Shown: in pieces, positions 35,492-45,309 of the stretch | How the letters are laid out: the number at the start of each line of letters is the position of its first letter | Numbering within the stretch: position 1 is the first letter of the stretch | DNA from: Flavobacterium antarcticum DSM 19726 | GTDB lineage: Bacteria; Bacteroidota; Bacteroidia; Flavobacteriales; Flavobacteriaceae | NCBI RefSeq assembly: GCF_000419685.1 | Contig: NZ_ATTM01000002.1 | Coordinates: 124,001-188,000 of the forward strand | Length of the DNA stretch: 64,000 nucleotides | Reading direction: 5' to 3' | Notes under the pieces: generated by a model | Databases searched by the model: none | The model's input: only the letters and a program-made list of their open reading frames with translations | What the model was told of the DNA's origin: nothing | Made by a program: the position numbers and the translations under genes

Positions 35492-36007
35492 ATGAGTAAG
35501 CGGGATTTAAAGAAATATTTAACGGAATTAAGCAAAGAGCAAATCCAGGAGCAAATCCTTGAACTCTATGCTAAATTTCCTGATGTCAAAATATACTATG
35601 ATTTTGTTTTCAATCCCAATGAGGAAAAGCTGCAGCGTGAAGCTAAAATTAAAATCAGCAATGAATATTTTCCTACCAAAAGTAAGCGTCCAAAAGCGCG
35701 GCGTTCGACTTCTCAGAAAATCATCAAACATTTTTTATCCTTAGGAGTAGACGCTTTTGTAACTGCTGATGTCATGCTTTATACTATTGAAATTGCGCAA
35801 GTTTTTTCAGAAAGCAACAGAATAAACAATGAAGCGTTTTACAAAAGCTTTCTGAATTCGTTCAATCAAAGTGTTTCTTTTATGATTGAAAAAGGTATTT
35901 TAGATGATTTTAAGATTCGTTTACATAATATTGTTTCTCTTACAATAAAGCAAAAATGGCCGAATCAGTATGAATTTAATGCCATTTTAGAGCGTCTCGA
36001 TTACTAG
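35492..36007 (+). CDS. DUF6155 family protein
   Basis: A 171-residue, helical, charged cytoplasmic protein. The opening MSKRDLKKYLTELSKEQIQEQI and LYAKFPDVKIYYDFVFNP are characteristic of a family annotated DUF6155 in Bacteroidota. No catalytic motif is seen. It stands divergent to nhaA and about 90 bases before the helicase gene. Function unknown. Confidence 0.8.
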   Translation: MSKRDLKKYLTELSKEQIQEQILELYAKFPDVKIYYDFVFNPNEEKLQREAKIKISNEYFPTKSKRPKARRSTSQKIIKHFLSLGVDAFVTADVMLYTIEIAQVFSESNRINNEAFYKSFLNSFNQSVSFMIEKGILDDFKIRLHNIVSLTIKQKWPNQYEFNAILERLDY

Positions 36008-36096
36008 TATACAGTTTATTTTTTACCAAAAAAAAATTAAATTTTGGTGTTATAGCTTTATTTAAGCGTATTTTTGCAAAAATCCACCGCTATTTA

Positions 36097-37635
36097 ATGC
36101 TACACAACGACAACATTCCAGTAAAAGAAGAAAAGAAAATTCTCTACGATTATCAAAAAAGCGACATTGACGCCATTTTTGATAGAATGGACAATACGCC
36201 ACCCAATTATCATTTGTTATACCAATTGCCAACCGGTGGTGGGAAAACGGTTATTTTCTCCGAAATCGTCCGCCGTTACTTGGAATACCACGACAAGAAA
36301 GTAGTGGTTTTGACCCATAGAATTGAACTTTGTAAACAAACTTCAAAAATCTTAAAAGGGTTTGGTGTGAAAAACAAAGTAATCAATAGCAAAATTAAGT
36401 TGCTGGAAGATCAAGAAGATTATTCTTGTTTCGTAGCGATGGTTGAAACCCTTAAAAACCGTCTGAACGATGAGCTTCTTGCCATTGAAAATGTTGGTTT
36501 AGTGATTATTGACGAAGCCCATTACAATTCGTTCCGAAAATTATTTGGTTCGTTTAGCAATGCATTCATATTAGGAGTAACTGCGACACCGTTGAGTTCG
36601 AACATCAAAAAACCGATGAACGAAAACTATAATGAATTAATTATTGGTGACACCATTACGTCATTGATCAACAAAGGATTTTTGGCGAAAGCCGTCACTT
36701 ACACTTATAATGTAGGACTAAGTTCGCTGAAAGTGGGAATCAATGGCGATTATACGGTAAAATCTTCAGATGATTTGTATTCGAATATGGTGATGCAAGA
36801 GATGCTTTTGCATTCCTATACTGAAAAATCACTCGGTAAGAAAACACTTATTTTCAATAATGGAATCAGCACTTCTCTTTATGTTTATGAAACTTTTAGA
36901 GCTGCTGGTTATGAAATTCGACATTTAGATAACACGCACAACAACGAAGATCGAAAGGAAATCTTAAGTTGGTTCAAAAAAACGCCTGATGCTATTTTGA
37001 CTTCTGTTGGGATTTTAACCACCGGATTTGACGAACCTACAGTAGAAACAATTATTTTAAATCGGGCGACAAAATCGTTGACACTTTACTACCAGATGAT
37101 TGGTCGGGGTTCAAGGAAATTAGACCATAAGAATACTTTTAACGTAATTGATTTAGGAAACAATGCCGCTCGTTTTGGACTTTGGAGTGAACCGGTAAAC
37201 TGGCAACATATTTTTAAATCACCCGAATATTATCTAGAAAACCTTCGGGCTGACGCTGAAATTGAACTGCACTTTAAATACCAAATGCCACATGACTTGC
37301 GTCTTAAATTCAAAAATACGCCTGATATTGATTTTGATGTAGATGAAATTCACAAAGTAGCAATTGCTCAAAATGAACGTTCAAAAGTGGTTTTAGACCA
37401 ATCGCTTGAACAGCATTCTATCATGTGTGTTTATAATACAGAAACGCTGAATGAAGCAAAAGCTTTAGCGAGAGAATTGCACGACGATATTGAATGCCGC
37501 ATAAAACGTTATTCCAATTGTTTAAGTCATTGCAGTAAAAACTACCGCGAATGGCTTGTGGAAGATTACAAATTAAAACTTACTCTATTAATAGGTAAAA
37601 AATACCGAGAGAAAATCTTTGCAGAAGACGATTAA
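36097..37635 (+). CDS. DEAD/DEAH-box superfamily 2 helicase
   Basis: A 512-residue ATP-dependent nucleic acid helicase. Motif I is LPTGGGKTVIFSE (about 46-58), motif II is IDEAH, motif III-like GVTATPLSS, and motif VI is YQMIGRGSRK, with SVGILTTGFDEP as motif V. The arrangement resembles the RadD/YejH-type and type III restriction-like SF2 helicases that act on branched or double-stranded DNA. No nuclease domain is present. Its last four bases overlap the stop of the convergent efflux gene. Confidence 0.9.
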   Translation: MLHNDNIPVKEEKKILYDYQKSDIDAIFDRMDNTPPNYHLLYQLPTGGGKTVIFSEIVRRYLEYHDKKVVVLTHRIELCKQTSKILKGFGVKNKVINSKIKLLEDQEDYSCFVAMVETLKNRLNDELLAIENVGLVIIDEAHYNSFRKLFGSFSNAFILGVTATPLSSNIKKPMNENYNELIIGDTITSLINKGFLAKAVTYTYNVGLSSLKVGINGDYTVKSSDDLYSNMVMQEMLLHSYTEKSLGKKTLIFNNGISTSLYVYETFRAAGYEIRHLDNTHNNEDRKEILSWFKKTPDAILTSVGILTTGFDEPTVETIILNRATKSLTLYYQMIGRGSRKLDHKNTFNVIDLGNNAARFGLWSEPVNWQHIFKSPEYYLENLRADAEIELHFKYQMPHDLRLKFKNTPDIDFDVDEIHKVAIAQNERSKVVLDQSLEQHSIMCVYNTETLNEAKALARELHDDIECRIKRYSNCLSHCSKNYREWLVEDYKLKLTLLIGKKYREKIFAEDD

Positions 37636-38840
37636 TACGTCTTCTGTAAATTTTCATTCGTAATATTCTTTTTGCCAAAGTGTAAAATCAGTAAGGCCAA
37701 AATAGAAGATCCTATAAAAATCATTGTAACGGGAAAAATAGAATCTGTTACAAAAATCCCTACCGCTACAGAAGCTAAAGAACCCAATCCCATCTGAACA
37801 GCACCCATAACGGCTGAAGCACTTCCTGCATTTTTTTCAAATGGAGCTAATGACAATGCTGTTGTATTTGGGTTGCAAAAACCTAAGCATCCTAAAAACA
37901 GGAATAACATAGCGATCACGCCGTATAAATCAAAAAAGTCGTAGAAAATTCCTATAGCAAAAACAATGCTTACCAGCACTTGTAATTTTAAACCAATTCC
38001 AATAAGTTGTTCGCTCGTATATTTCCGCAATAAATAAGAGTTTAACTGACTTGTACCAATAAAACTGATCGATAGAAAAGCGAAAATCCAGCCATATACT
38101 TTTTCATCGACGTCAAAAATGTCCATAAATATGACCGGTGAACTTGCTACATAAGTAAACAATCCGGAAAATGCGATACCTCCTGTAAACGCATACGTGT
38201 AAAATTGAGGCTGCTTTATTACCGATAGAAAGTTGCTAATAATCGGTTTAGGTTTTAACGAAATCGTCGTATCTGGTTGATACGTGCTTGGCAGCAAAAA
38301 TTTTGACGCTAGTAAAACTGCGATTCCCATGAATGTCAACACTAGAAAAACCATGTGCCAACCGAAATCTGCTGTAATGTAACCACCAAGTGTTGGCGCT
38401 AACATTGGCGAAAGCCCTAGAATCAACATTAATTTTGCAAATACTTTTGGGATTTCTTTAATTGGAAATAAATCGCGAACCATTGTCATTGCAGCAACAG
38501 AAGCTGCACAACTTCCTACGGCTTGAATAAAACGCAACCCAATGAAGTAGTCAATTGAAGTTACAAAATAGCAAGCCAATGAAGCTAAAATGTAAACGAG
38601 TAAGCCAATATATAACGGTTTTTTTCTACCAAAACGGTCTAACAATGGTCCATAAAGCAATTGACCTGCAGAAATTCCGATGAAATAACTTGATAAAGTG
38701 AGTGAAACATTGTTCACTGATGTATTCAAATCTTCTGCGATTCCTGTAAAACCTGGTAAATACATGTCGATAGAAAAAGGTCCTAGAGCCGTTAAACTTC
38801 CGAGAACCAACACCAGCGAGACATATTTTTTCTTGTCCAT
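37632..38840 (-). CDS. Bcr/CflA family multidrug efflux MFS transporter
   Basis: A 402-residue, 12-helix major facilitator. From the ATG at 38840 the protein begins MDKKKYVSLVLVLGSLTALGP, then FSIDMYLPGFTGIA, the classic opening of the Bcr/CflA family. LLYGPLLDRFGRKKPLYIGL is the MFS motif A between helices 2 and 3, and FIQAVGSCAASVAAMTMVRD follows. An upstream ATG at 38882 would add 14 unconserved residues, so it was not used. Likely substrates are drugs or small metabolites pumped out with protons. Confidence 0.92.
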   Translation of the reverse strand: MDKKKYVSLVLVLGSLTALGPFSIDMYLPGFTGIAEDLNTSVNNVSLTLSSYFIGISAGQLLYGPLLDRFGRKKPLYIGLLVYILASLACYFVTSIDYFIGLRFIQAVGSCAASVAAMTMVRDLFPIKEIPKVFAKLMLILGLSPMLAPTLGGYITADFGWHMVFLVLTFMGIAVLLASKFLLPSTYQPDTTISLKPKPIISNFLSVIKQPQFYTYAFTGGIAFSGLFTYVASSPVIFMDIFDVDEKVYGWIFAFLSISFIGTSQLNSYLLRKYTSEQLIGIGLKLQVLVSIVFAIGIFYDFFDLYGVIAMLFLFLGCLGFCNPNTTALSLAPFEKNAGSASAVMGAVQMGLGSLASVAVGIFVTDSIFPVTMIFIGSSILALLILHFGKKNITNENLQKTY

Positions 38841-39034
38841 GAATTTGTTTTTATTTTGAGCGTGCAAAGGTAAGTGATGCAAAAAAACTTTGAGCTACAA
38901 AAGGTGTTGGGTTATTCATAAACTTTTTATAAAATGTGGAGGCAAATAGTTTAAGATTATAAAAAGCTGTAATTTTAAGGCAATGAAGATTTTTTATGTA
39001 AAAATCACATTTTCAAAACTTTAAATACACAGAA

Positions 39035-40300
39035 ATGAAGATAGTTATAGTAGGAGGTGGGTTTGCCGGAATTAATTTGGCAAAAGAACTGACCAATGTT
39101 CCTGATATTCAAGTAACACTAATAGATAAAAACAATTATAATTTTTTTCCGCCTTTAATATACCAAGTAGCAACCGCTTATTTGGAACCATCGAGTATTA
39201 GTTATCCTTTTCGAAAATTTTTTGCCGGAAAGAAAAATCTACAATTTAGATTGGGCGAAGTTTTAAGTGTCAACCAAGCTGAAAATAAAGTGATTCTTAG
39301 TAATGGTGAATTATTTTACGACCGATTAATTTTTGCATCCGGAGCGGAAACGAGTTACTTTGGAATGGAAAATGTGCAAAAAAATGCCATTCCTATGAAG
39401 ACGCTTACGGACGCGATTGAAATGCGAAACCGACTTTTACAAAACATGGAAAAAGCAGTTTTGACGAAGAATATTCGGGAACGTCGTAAATTATTGACAG
39501 TTGTTGTAGCAGGAGGAGGACCAACAGGAGTAGAGGTTTCGGGAATGTTAGCTGAAATGCGAAATGGAATTTTACGAAAAGAATATCCCGAATTAGAAAC
39601 TGCGGCAAGTAATTTATATTTAGTAGACGGTGGAAACGCGTTGCTTTCGCCAATGTCGGAAGCGTCTCAAAAAGATACCTATGAGGCCTTGACAAAAATG
39701 GGAGTGGTCGTCAAGTTGAATACCCGAGTTACCGATTTTAAAGATGACCTAGTTTATTTTGCTGATGGAGCAACAATTGCGACTAAAAATTTAATTTGGG
39801 CTGCTGGAGTTTCTGCAAAACAATTTGAAGGTATTTCAGCAGAAAGTTACGGTCGTGGACGACGAATGGCAACGGACGGGTACAATCGTGTAAATGGAAC
39901 ACAAAACATCTACGCTATTGGTGATACCGCAATAATGACAACTGATGCAAATTTCCCAGATGGACATCCTCAAGTAGCACAAGTTGCCATTCAACAAGGA
40001 AAAAATTTAGCTAAGAATTTTCTTTTTATGCTTAAAAACAAACCGCTAAATACTTTTGTTTATAATGATAAAGGCTCGATGGCGATTATTGGTAAAAATA
40101 AAGCAGTTGTTGATATTCCGAAACCTAAAATGCACTTTAAAGGAATCTTTGCATGGATGGTATGGTTATTTATTCACTTGATTTCGCTGATTACTTACAG
40201 AAATCGATTTAAAACTTTTTACAATTGGATGGTTGCTTATTTTGCAAAAGATCAGTCGTACCGGATGATTATTCGCCCTAACAAACAAGAAATTAGGTAA
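39035..40300 (+). CDS. ndh: Type II NADH dehydrogenase (NDH-2)
   Basis: A 421-residue single-chain flavoprotein that passes electrons from NADH to quinone without proton pumping. The FAD dinucleotide motif is IVIVGGGFAGINLAKEL (3-19), the NADH motif is VVVAGGGPTGVEVSGML (about 161-177), and GDTAIM with PQVAQVAIQQGKNLAKN marks the FAD/quinone region. The C-terminal amphipathic and hydrophobic part (FAWMVWLFIHLISLITYRNR) would bind the membrane. Monocistronic, with its own terminator. Confidence 0.92.
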   Translation: MKIVIVGGGFAGINLAKELTNVPDIQVTLIDKNNYNFFPPLIYQVATAYLEPSSISYPFRKFFAGKKNLQFRLGEVLSVNQAENKVILSNGELFYDRLIFASGAETSYFGMENVQKNAIPMKTLTDAIEMRNRLLQNMEKAVLTKNIRERRKLLTVVVAGGGPTGVEVSGMLAEMRNGILRKEYPELETAASNLYLVDGGNALLSPMSEASQKDTYEALTKMGVVVKLNTRVTDFKDDLVYFADGATIATKNLIWAAGVSAKQFEGISAESYGRGRRMATDGYNRVNGTQNIYAIGDTAIMTTDANFPDGHPQVAQVAIQQGKNLAKNFLFMLKNKPLNTFVYNDKGSMAIIGKNKAVVDIPKPKMHFKGIFAWMVWLFIHLISLITYRNRFKTFYNWMVAYFAKDQSYRMIIRPNKQEIR

Positions 40301-40406
40301 GGCTATTTATAAAGTATAAACTATTTTGAAAATAGTATAACTTTATAATTCAATATTATCAGGAAATTTGGACAATTAAAAAAGAGAAGTATTTTTACTA
40401 CCTCCA

Positions 40407-40446
40407 AAAAAAAGCGAGAATATCAAAAGTGATATTTTCGCTTTTT
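40407..40446 (+). terminator. Terminator after ndh
   Basis: AAAAGCGAGAATATCA pairs imperfectly with TGATATTTTCGCTTTT around a short loop, followed by a T run. Confidence 0.78.
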
Positions 40447-40499
40447 GATTTAGTAAGAACAACAAATTTTATATATTTATAACTTAAACCAAAAATAAG

Positions 40500-41060
40500 A
40501 TGAAACTGTACATAAAATATGATATTAATCTAGCTTGCCGCGTGATTTTGCAAGAACAATTAGAAGCGTTGCAGATTAAGTATGAATTGATGGAATTTGG
40601 CGAAATCGAAATAAGCGATTCCGTAACAGACGAACAATTTAGCCTGTTGCAAAGCAACATAGGACGTTACGGAATTGAAATTATCAATAATCAAAAAAGT
40701 CAGTTGGTTCAACGCATTAAAGACACCATTATTGATATGATCTATGAAAAAGACAAACTTCCTACAACGACCATCTCGAATTATTTAGCAGATCAATTGA
40801 ATTTGAGTTACGGCTATATTGCTAATGTCTTCTCAGAATACACGTATACTTCGATTGAAAACTTCATCATTATTCAAAAAATTGAACGTGCTAAAAAGCT
40901 GATTGTAGAAGATGGTTTGACTTTAACTGAAGTTTCCTATAAATTAAATTACAGCAGTGTCGCTTATTTATCGGCACAATTTAAAAAAGTGACGGGATTA
41001 ACACCTTCTTTATTTAAGAGAATTGTAGATAAAAGACGGGAACTTTCACAAAACGCATAA
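40500..41060 (+). CDS. AraC-family transcription regulator
   Basis: A 186-residue regulator. The C-terminal half (about 85-180) has the two helix-turn-helix units of the AraC family: LADQLNLSYGYIANVFSEYT and TLTEVSYKLNYSSVAYLSAQFKK followed by GLTPSLFKR. The N-terminal 75 residues (beginning MKLYIKYDINLACRVIL) form a small domain seen in many Bacteroidota AraC proteins, not the usual cupin arm. It is followed by a response regulator gene after 11 bases and a histidine kinase gene, so the three probably form one signalling unit. Confidence 0.9.
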   Translation: MKLYIKYDINLACRVILQEQLEALQIKYELMEFGEIEISDSVTDEQFSLLQSNIGRYGIEIINNQKSQLVQRIKDTIIDMIYEKDKLPTTTISNYLADQLNLSYGYIANVFSEYTYTSIENFIIIQKIERAKKLIVEDGLTLTEVSYKLNYSSVAYLSAQFKKVTGLTPSLFKRIVDKRRELSQNA

Positions 41061-41071
41061 AGAGTAAAAAT

Positions 41072-41524
41072 ATGGATACTACACATTCGCAAATGAACAT
41101 TTTGCTGTGTGACGATGATGCTGACGACCGTCTTTTTTTTAAGGAGGCAATGACAGAATTAAAAGTGCAAAACGATCTAAAAGTTTTTGAAAATGGTTCT
41201 GAATTAATGGATTATTTGCATCATCCCGACACGTTGCTTCCGCATATATTGTTTTTAGATATCAATATGCCTTGTAAATCAGGTTTAGAGTGCTTGAAAG
41301 AAATCCGGGAACATGCGAAATTTAAGAATCTAGTGATCGCAATTTATTCGACTTCAAATTCAGAGGAAGATATCGAAGAGACATTTACAAATGGTGCAAA
41401 TATTTTTATAAAAAAACCTTCGGATTTTTCCCTTTTAAAGAAGGCAATTCATCATGTTTTAAATATTAACTGGCAGTACCACACAGACGGATTGAATAAA
41501 GAAACGTTTTTTTTAAGCCTATAA
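41072..41524 (+). CDS. Single-domain response regulator (Rcp1-like)
   Basis: A 150-residue receiver domain without an output domain. Acidic pocket at DDDADD (about residues 15-20), phospho-acceptor Asp63 in LFLDINMP, Thr/Ser in IYSTSN and Lys in FIKKPSDF. The ADDRLFFKEA sequence is typical of the Rcp1/CheY-like regulators that pair with PAS or phytochrome kinases. The kinase gene begins three bases after its stop, so they are likely cognate partners. Confidence 0.92.
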   Translation: MDTTHSQMNILLCDDDADDRLFFKEAMTELKVQNDLKVFENGSELMDYLHHPDTLLPHILFLDINMPCKSGLECLKEIREHAKFKNLVIAIYSTSNSEEDIEETFTNGANIFIKKPSDFSLLKKAIHHVLNINWQYHTDGLNKETFFLSL

Positions 41525-41527
41525 TTT

Positions 41528-43297
41528 ATGAAATTTTTAAAAAAATTCAATCATTTGACGATGCTTAAAATTGCCTTGGGGATTTCTATCTTCTCTATTG
41601 GTTATTTAATTACCATGTTTTATTTTCAAATGGATGATTTAAAAGAGTACAAGCATCGAATTGTGATGTACAATACGGCCAATGTGAATATTTTGCATTT
41701 AGAATCTGAAATAGAACGCGACAGTTATTTTGCGCAAACACAAGTACTAAACTTTAATCTGTCCCCACAAAAGACAAATTTAGACGTCAATTATATCAAC
41801 ACATTTTTAGAAAAAAACAATCTTTTAAATGACATTGATGCAGAAGTACTGGATCGAAATGCTAGAATTAAAGAATTAGTTCACGAGTATAATAATGCTA
41901 AAAATCAGTTATTTACAAATAGTCATACGAATAGAGCTGGTGTTTTCAATTCTTCCGTAATTGCCTTGAATAGAAGTATCAGTAATTACAGTACGTATCT
42001 TGAATCACAGATTAGAATATATAATGATAATTATGATATACGAATTGATAATGCCAAAACTTCCGGGTTTTTAATCGCGTTAATTTCGCTTGTTATTTTC
42101 ATATTATCTTATGTAAAGATGAATGAAGATTTATACGAATTGCGTAAAATCAATGACGAAATATTGTTCATGAATGAAACGCTCAGCAATGCTGAAATGG
42201 TTGCGGGTTTTGGTAGTTGGAAAATAAATACAGTTCAAAATAAATTTATCATCTCTGATAATTTCTATCGAATGTTAAATTTAGAGCCACGTGAACGTGA
42301 ATTTACAGTGGAAGAAGTAATGAATTATATTCATCCTGAAGATCGAGAAGCCGTTGTAAAATTGCATAAAGAGTCTTTTTTAAATAAAGAAACTACTACA
42401 TTGTGGTACCGTTATCTTTTGCCTGATGGCGTTATCAGACACATGGTTTCTACTGGTAAATTTTTAAATAATTCTAAAGGTGAATTGGTAAAAATTGGTG
42501 TGAATCAAGATATTTCAGAGTTGATGACGAAAACAAAGGAATTAGAAGAAAATAATGCAAAATTAGTTAGTATTAATTCGGAATTAGAATCCTTTAATAA
42601 CATCATTAGTCACGATTTACAAGAGCCGTTGCGCAAAATACAGATGTTTATCTCAAGAATAGAAAGTAAAGAATTCTTAGAATCTGCATCAGAAACGACC
42701 GTTACTTATTTTGAAAAAATTAAAGCTGCTTCCGCACGCATGCAAAATTTAATGACTGACTTGGTCGAATATACGCGAACGTTAAAAGCCGGTCGGGTGT
42801 TTGAAGAAGTAGATTTAAATTTTATTTTAAGCGAAATACAAGAAGAATTAGCCTTTACGACTGAAGAAAAGAATGCGAAGATCACTGTAGATCAACTTCC
42901 CATTATTTCAGGAACGCGATTCCAAATCCAACAGTTATTTATTAATTTGATTTCCAATGCTTTAAAATATGTTAAAATAGGTGTTGAACCAAACATCGCT
43001 GTAAAGCTCGAGACTCTTGATTCTGATGTAATTAACGACAAAACGATTACAGGTGCAGAATACCACAAAATAACGATTACGGATAACGGAATAGGTTTTG
43101 AACAAAAGTATGCTGATCAATTATTTATTTTATTCAAACGTTTACCAACGGAAGAAATTTACAAAGGAACCGGATTAGGCCTAGCGATATGCAAAAAAAT
43201 CGTTGACAATCATAAAGGTTTTATAACAGCGGTAGGATTCCCAAATAAGGGATGCGTATTTACAGTGTATTTACTAAAAAAGGAAAAAGATGCCTAA
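41528..43297 (+). CDS. PAS-domain sensor histidine kinase
   Basis: A 589-residue membrane kinase. Membrane helix 1 lies at about 13-30 and helix 2 at about 177-195, enclosing a helical extracytoplasmic sensor of about 145 residues (CHASE3-like in layout). A PAS domain follows at about 215-330 with its PAC tail (LWYRYLLPDGVIRHMVSTG). The phospho-acceptor is His362 in IISHDLQEPLRK. HATPase motifs are LFINLISNALKY (N box), TDNGIGFE (G1) and GTGLGLAICKKIV (G2). All catalytic boxes are intact. The signal is unknown. Confidence 0.92.
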   Translation: MKFLKKFNHLTMLKIALGISIFSIGYLITMFYFQMDDLKEYKHRIVMYNTANVNILHLESEIERDSYFAQTQVLNFNLSPQKTNLDVNYINTFLEKNNLLNDIDAEVLDRNARIKELVHEYNNAKNQLFTNSHTNRAGVFNSSVIALNRSISNYSTYLESQIRIYNDNYDIRIDNAKTSGFLIALISLVIFILSYVKMNEDLYELRKINDEILFMNETLSNAEMVAGFGSWKINTVQNKFIISDNFYRMLNLEPREREFTVEEVMNYIHPEDREAVVKLHKESFLNKETTTLWYRYLLPDGVIRHMVSTGKFLNNSKGELVKIGVNQDISELMTKTKELEENNAKLVSINSELESFNNIISHDLQEPLRKIQMFISRIESKEFLESASETTVTYFEKIKAASARMQNLMTDLVEYTRTLKAGRVFEEVDLNFILSEIQEELAFTTEEKNAKITVDQLPIISGTRFQIQQLFINLISNALKYVKIGVEPNIAVKLETLDSDVINDKTITGAEYHKITITDNGIGFEQKYADQLFILFKRLPTEEIYKGTGLGLAICKKIVDNHKGFITAVGFPNKGCVFTVYLLKKEKDA

Positions 43298-43409
43298 TTC
43301 CTAAATATTATAAATGAATCATAATTTATATTATGTAAAATAGAATGTAAAATAATTGCTATAATACGTTCAAATTTATAGAAAAATGATTTCCCTATTT
43401 GAGCTACTC

Positions 43410-43440
43410 TTTCAACATTAAAACTAATTCGTTATCTTTG
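43410..43440 (+). promoter_or_regulatory. Promoter of fur
   Basis: TATCTTTG (43433-43440) matches the Bacteroidota -7 box TAnnTTTG; a weak TTTC lies 19 bases upstream. The expected start point (about 43444-43447) falls on or next to the chosen fur ATG at 43447, suggesting a leaderless or nearly leaderless transcript. Confidence 0.6.
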
Positions 43441-43446
43441 CAGGAT

Positions 43447-43923
43447 ATGACACTTATATCAGTTGACAATAATAAAAATCAGGAAATTGTAAAAAATGTT
43501 TTTACAAAATACCTTGAGCACAAAGGCCATCGCAAAACGCCTGAACGTTATGCAATTTTGCAAGAGATATATGATAGCGAAGAACATTTTGATATAGAAA
43601 ATCTGTACATCAAAATGAAAAATAAAAATTACCGCGTCAGTCGAGCGACTTTGTATAATACTATTGAACTTTTGTTAGATTGTGCCTTGGTGCGAAAACA
43701 TCAATTTGGTCAAAATCAAGCACATTACGAAAAATCATACTTTGACAAGCAGCATGATCATATTATCATGACCGATACTGGTGAGGTGATCGAATTTTGT
43801 GATCCAAGGATTCAAATTATTAAGCAAACAATTGAGGAAGTGTTCAATATTAAGGTCATCAATCATTCCCTGTATTTTTATGCAGTTAAAAATGAGGAGA
43901 ACAATACTCAAATAAGTGAATAA
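43447..43923 (+). CDS. fur: Fur family ferric uptake regulator
   Basis: A 158-residue metal-dependent repressor. The winged-helix domain is marked by [22 protein letters not shown] and [21 protein letters not shown]. The C-terminal metal/dimer region has [21 protein letters not shown]. The usual zinc CxxC pair in this position is absent (MTDTGEV in place of C..CG.V), as far as I recall a feature shared by some other Flavobacteriia Fur proteins. An upstream ATG at 43399 lies before the -7 box and so is not used. purA follows after 44 bases, probably in the same transcript. Confidence 0.9.
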   Translation: MTLISVDNNKNQEIVKNVFTKYLEHKGHRKTPERYAILQEIYDSEEHFDIENLYIKMKNKNYRVSRATLYNTIELLLDCALVRKHQFGQNQAHYEKSYFDKQHDHIIMTDTGEVIEFCDPRIQIIKQTIEEVFNIKVINHSLYFYAVKNEENNTQISE

Positions 43924-43967
43924 CTACTTCACTTCTACTTTAAAAACAAACAACTAACACATACATA

Positions 43968-45239
43968 ATGACCGTAGATTTATTATTAGGATTGCAGTGG
44001 GGCGACGAAGGCAAAGGAAAAATTGTTGACGTTCTTACTTCAAAGTACGATATTATTGCCCGTTTCCAAGGTGGACCAAATGCAGGACATACATTAGAAT
44101 TTGACGGCATCAAACACGTTTTACGAACAATTCCTTCTGGGATCTTTCACGAAAAATCAATAAATGTAATTGGAAATGGTGTTGTAATTGATCCAGTCGT
44201 TTTTCAAAAAGAGATCGAAGGATTGGCTAAATTCAATCTTGATATCACTTCCAAATTAATTATTTCTAGAAAGGCACATTTAATTTTGCCTACGCATCGC
44301 TTACTTGATGCCGCTTCAGAAACTGCTAAAGGAAAAGCAAAAATTGGATCTACGTTAAAAGGAATTGGTCCAACTTACATGGACAAAACCGGTAGAAACG
44401 GAATTCGTGTTGGTGATATTGAATTAGCAGATTTCAAAGAACGATACCGTGCTTTAGCTGACAAACATGAAGCGATGATTAACTTTTACAATGTTAACAT
44501 TCAATACAACTTAGCTGAATTAGAAAAGGAATTTTTTGAATCGATTGAAGATTTGAAGAAATTAACTTTCATTGACAGCGAAGAATATTTATACCAAGCT
44601 CAGAAAGCGGGAAAATCTATTTTAGCTGAAGGAGCTCAAGGTTCCTTATTGGATATCGATTTTGGAACGTACCCTTTCGTAACTTCTTCAAATACAACTG
44701 CTGCAGGAGCTTGTACTGGTTTGGGAATTGCTCCAAATCAAATTGGCGAGGTGTACGGAATTTTCAAAGCCTACACTACTCGTGTTGGAAGTGGCCCCTT
44801 CCCTACTGAACTTTTTGATGAAGTGGGTACAGCAATGGCGAAAATAGGAAATGAATTTGGTTCAGTTACAGGTCGTCAAAGACGTTGCGGTTGGTTGGAT
44901 TTAGTAGCCTTAAAATATGCGGTTCAAGTAAATGGTGTTACGCAATTGATGATGATGAAAGGAGATGTTCTTTCTGGATTTGATACCTTAAAAGTGGCAA
45001 CTTCATACAATTATAAAGGAAATGAAATTTCACATTTACCTTATAATATTGAAGAAGAAAATGTGACTCCAATTTACAAATCTTTTAAAGGTTGGGAAGC
45101 AGATTTGACAGGAATGACTACTTATGACCAACTTCCTGTTGAATTGAAAGAATACATTCAGTTTATTGAAGATGAATTACAGATTCCAATAAAAATTGTT
45201 TCTGTCGGTCCGGATCGAAAACAGACGATTATGAAATAA
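43968..45239 (+). CDS. purA: Adenylosuccinate synthetase
   Basis: A 423-residue GTP-dependent enzyme that joins IMP and aspartate in AMP synthesis. The N-terminal GLQWGDEGKGKIVDVL contains the catalytic Asp and P-loop-like segment, GPNAGHTLEF has the catalytic His, and KGIGPTYMDKTGRNGIRVGD is the conserved IMP-binding stretch. GRQRRCGWLDLVAL near the C-terminus is also diagnostic. The length is standard. It follows fur and ends at a strong bidirectional terminator. Confidence 0.97.
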   Translation: MTVDLLLGLQWGDEGKGKIVDVLTSKYDIIARFQGGPNAGHTLEFDGIKHVLRTIPSGIFHEKSINVIGNGVVIDPVVFQKEIEGLAKFNLDITSKLIISRKAHLILPTHRLLDAASETAKGKAKIGSTLKGIGPTYMDKTGRNGIRVGDIELADFKERYRALADKHEAMINFYNVNIQYNLAELEKEFFESIEDLKKLTFIDSEEYLYQAQKAGKSILAEGAQGSLLDIDFGTYPFVTSSNTTAAGACTGLGIAPNQIGEVYGIFKAYTTRVGSGPFPTELFDEVGTAMAKIGNEFGSVTGRQRRCGWLDLVALKYAVQVNGVTQLMMMKGDVLSGFDTLKVATSYNYKGNEISHLPYNIEEENVTPIYKSFKGWEADLTGMTTYDQLPVELKEYIQFIEDELQIPIKIVSVGPDRKQTIMK

Positions 45240-45260
45240 TTTTTTAAAATAGTTTATATA

Positions 45261-45294
45261 AAAAATGCGATTCTTTTGAGAATCGCATTTTTTT
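45261..45294. terminator. Bidirectional terminator
   Basis: AAAAATGCGATTCT pairs with AGAATCGCATTTTT around TTTG, with A and T runs, between convergent purA and the transaldolase-like gene. Confidence 0.9.
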
Positions 45295-45309
45295 ATGAGT
45301 TGAAATTTT

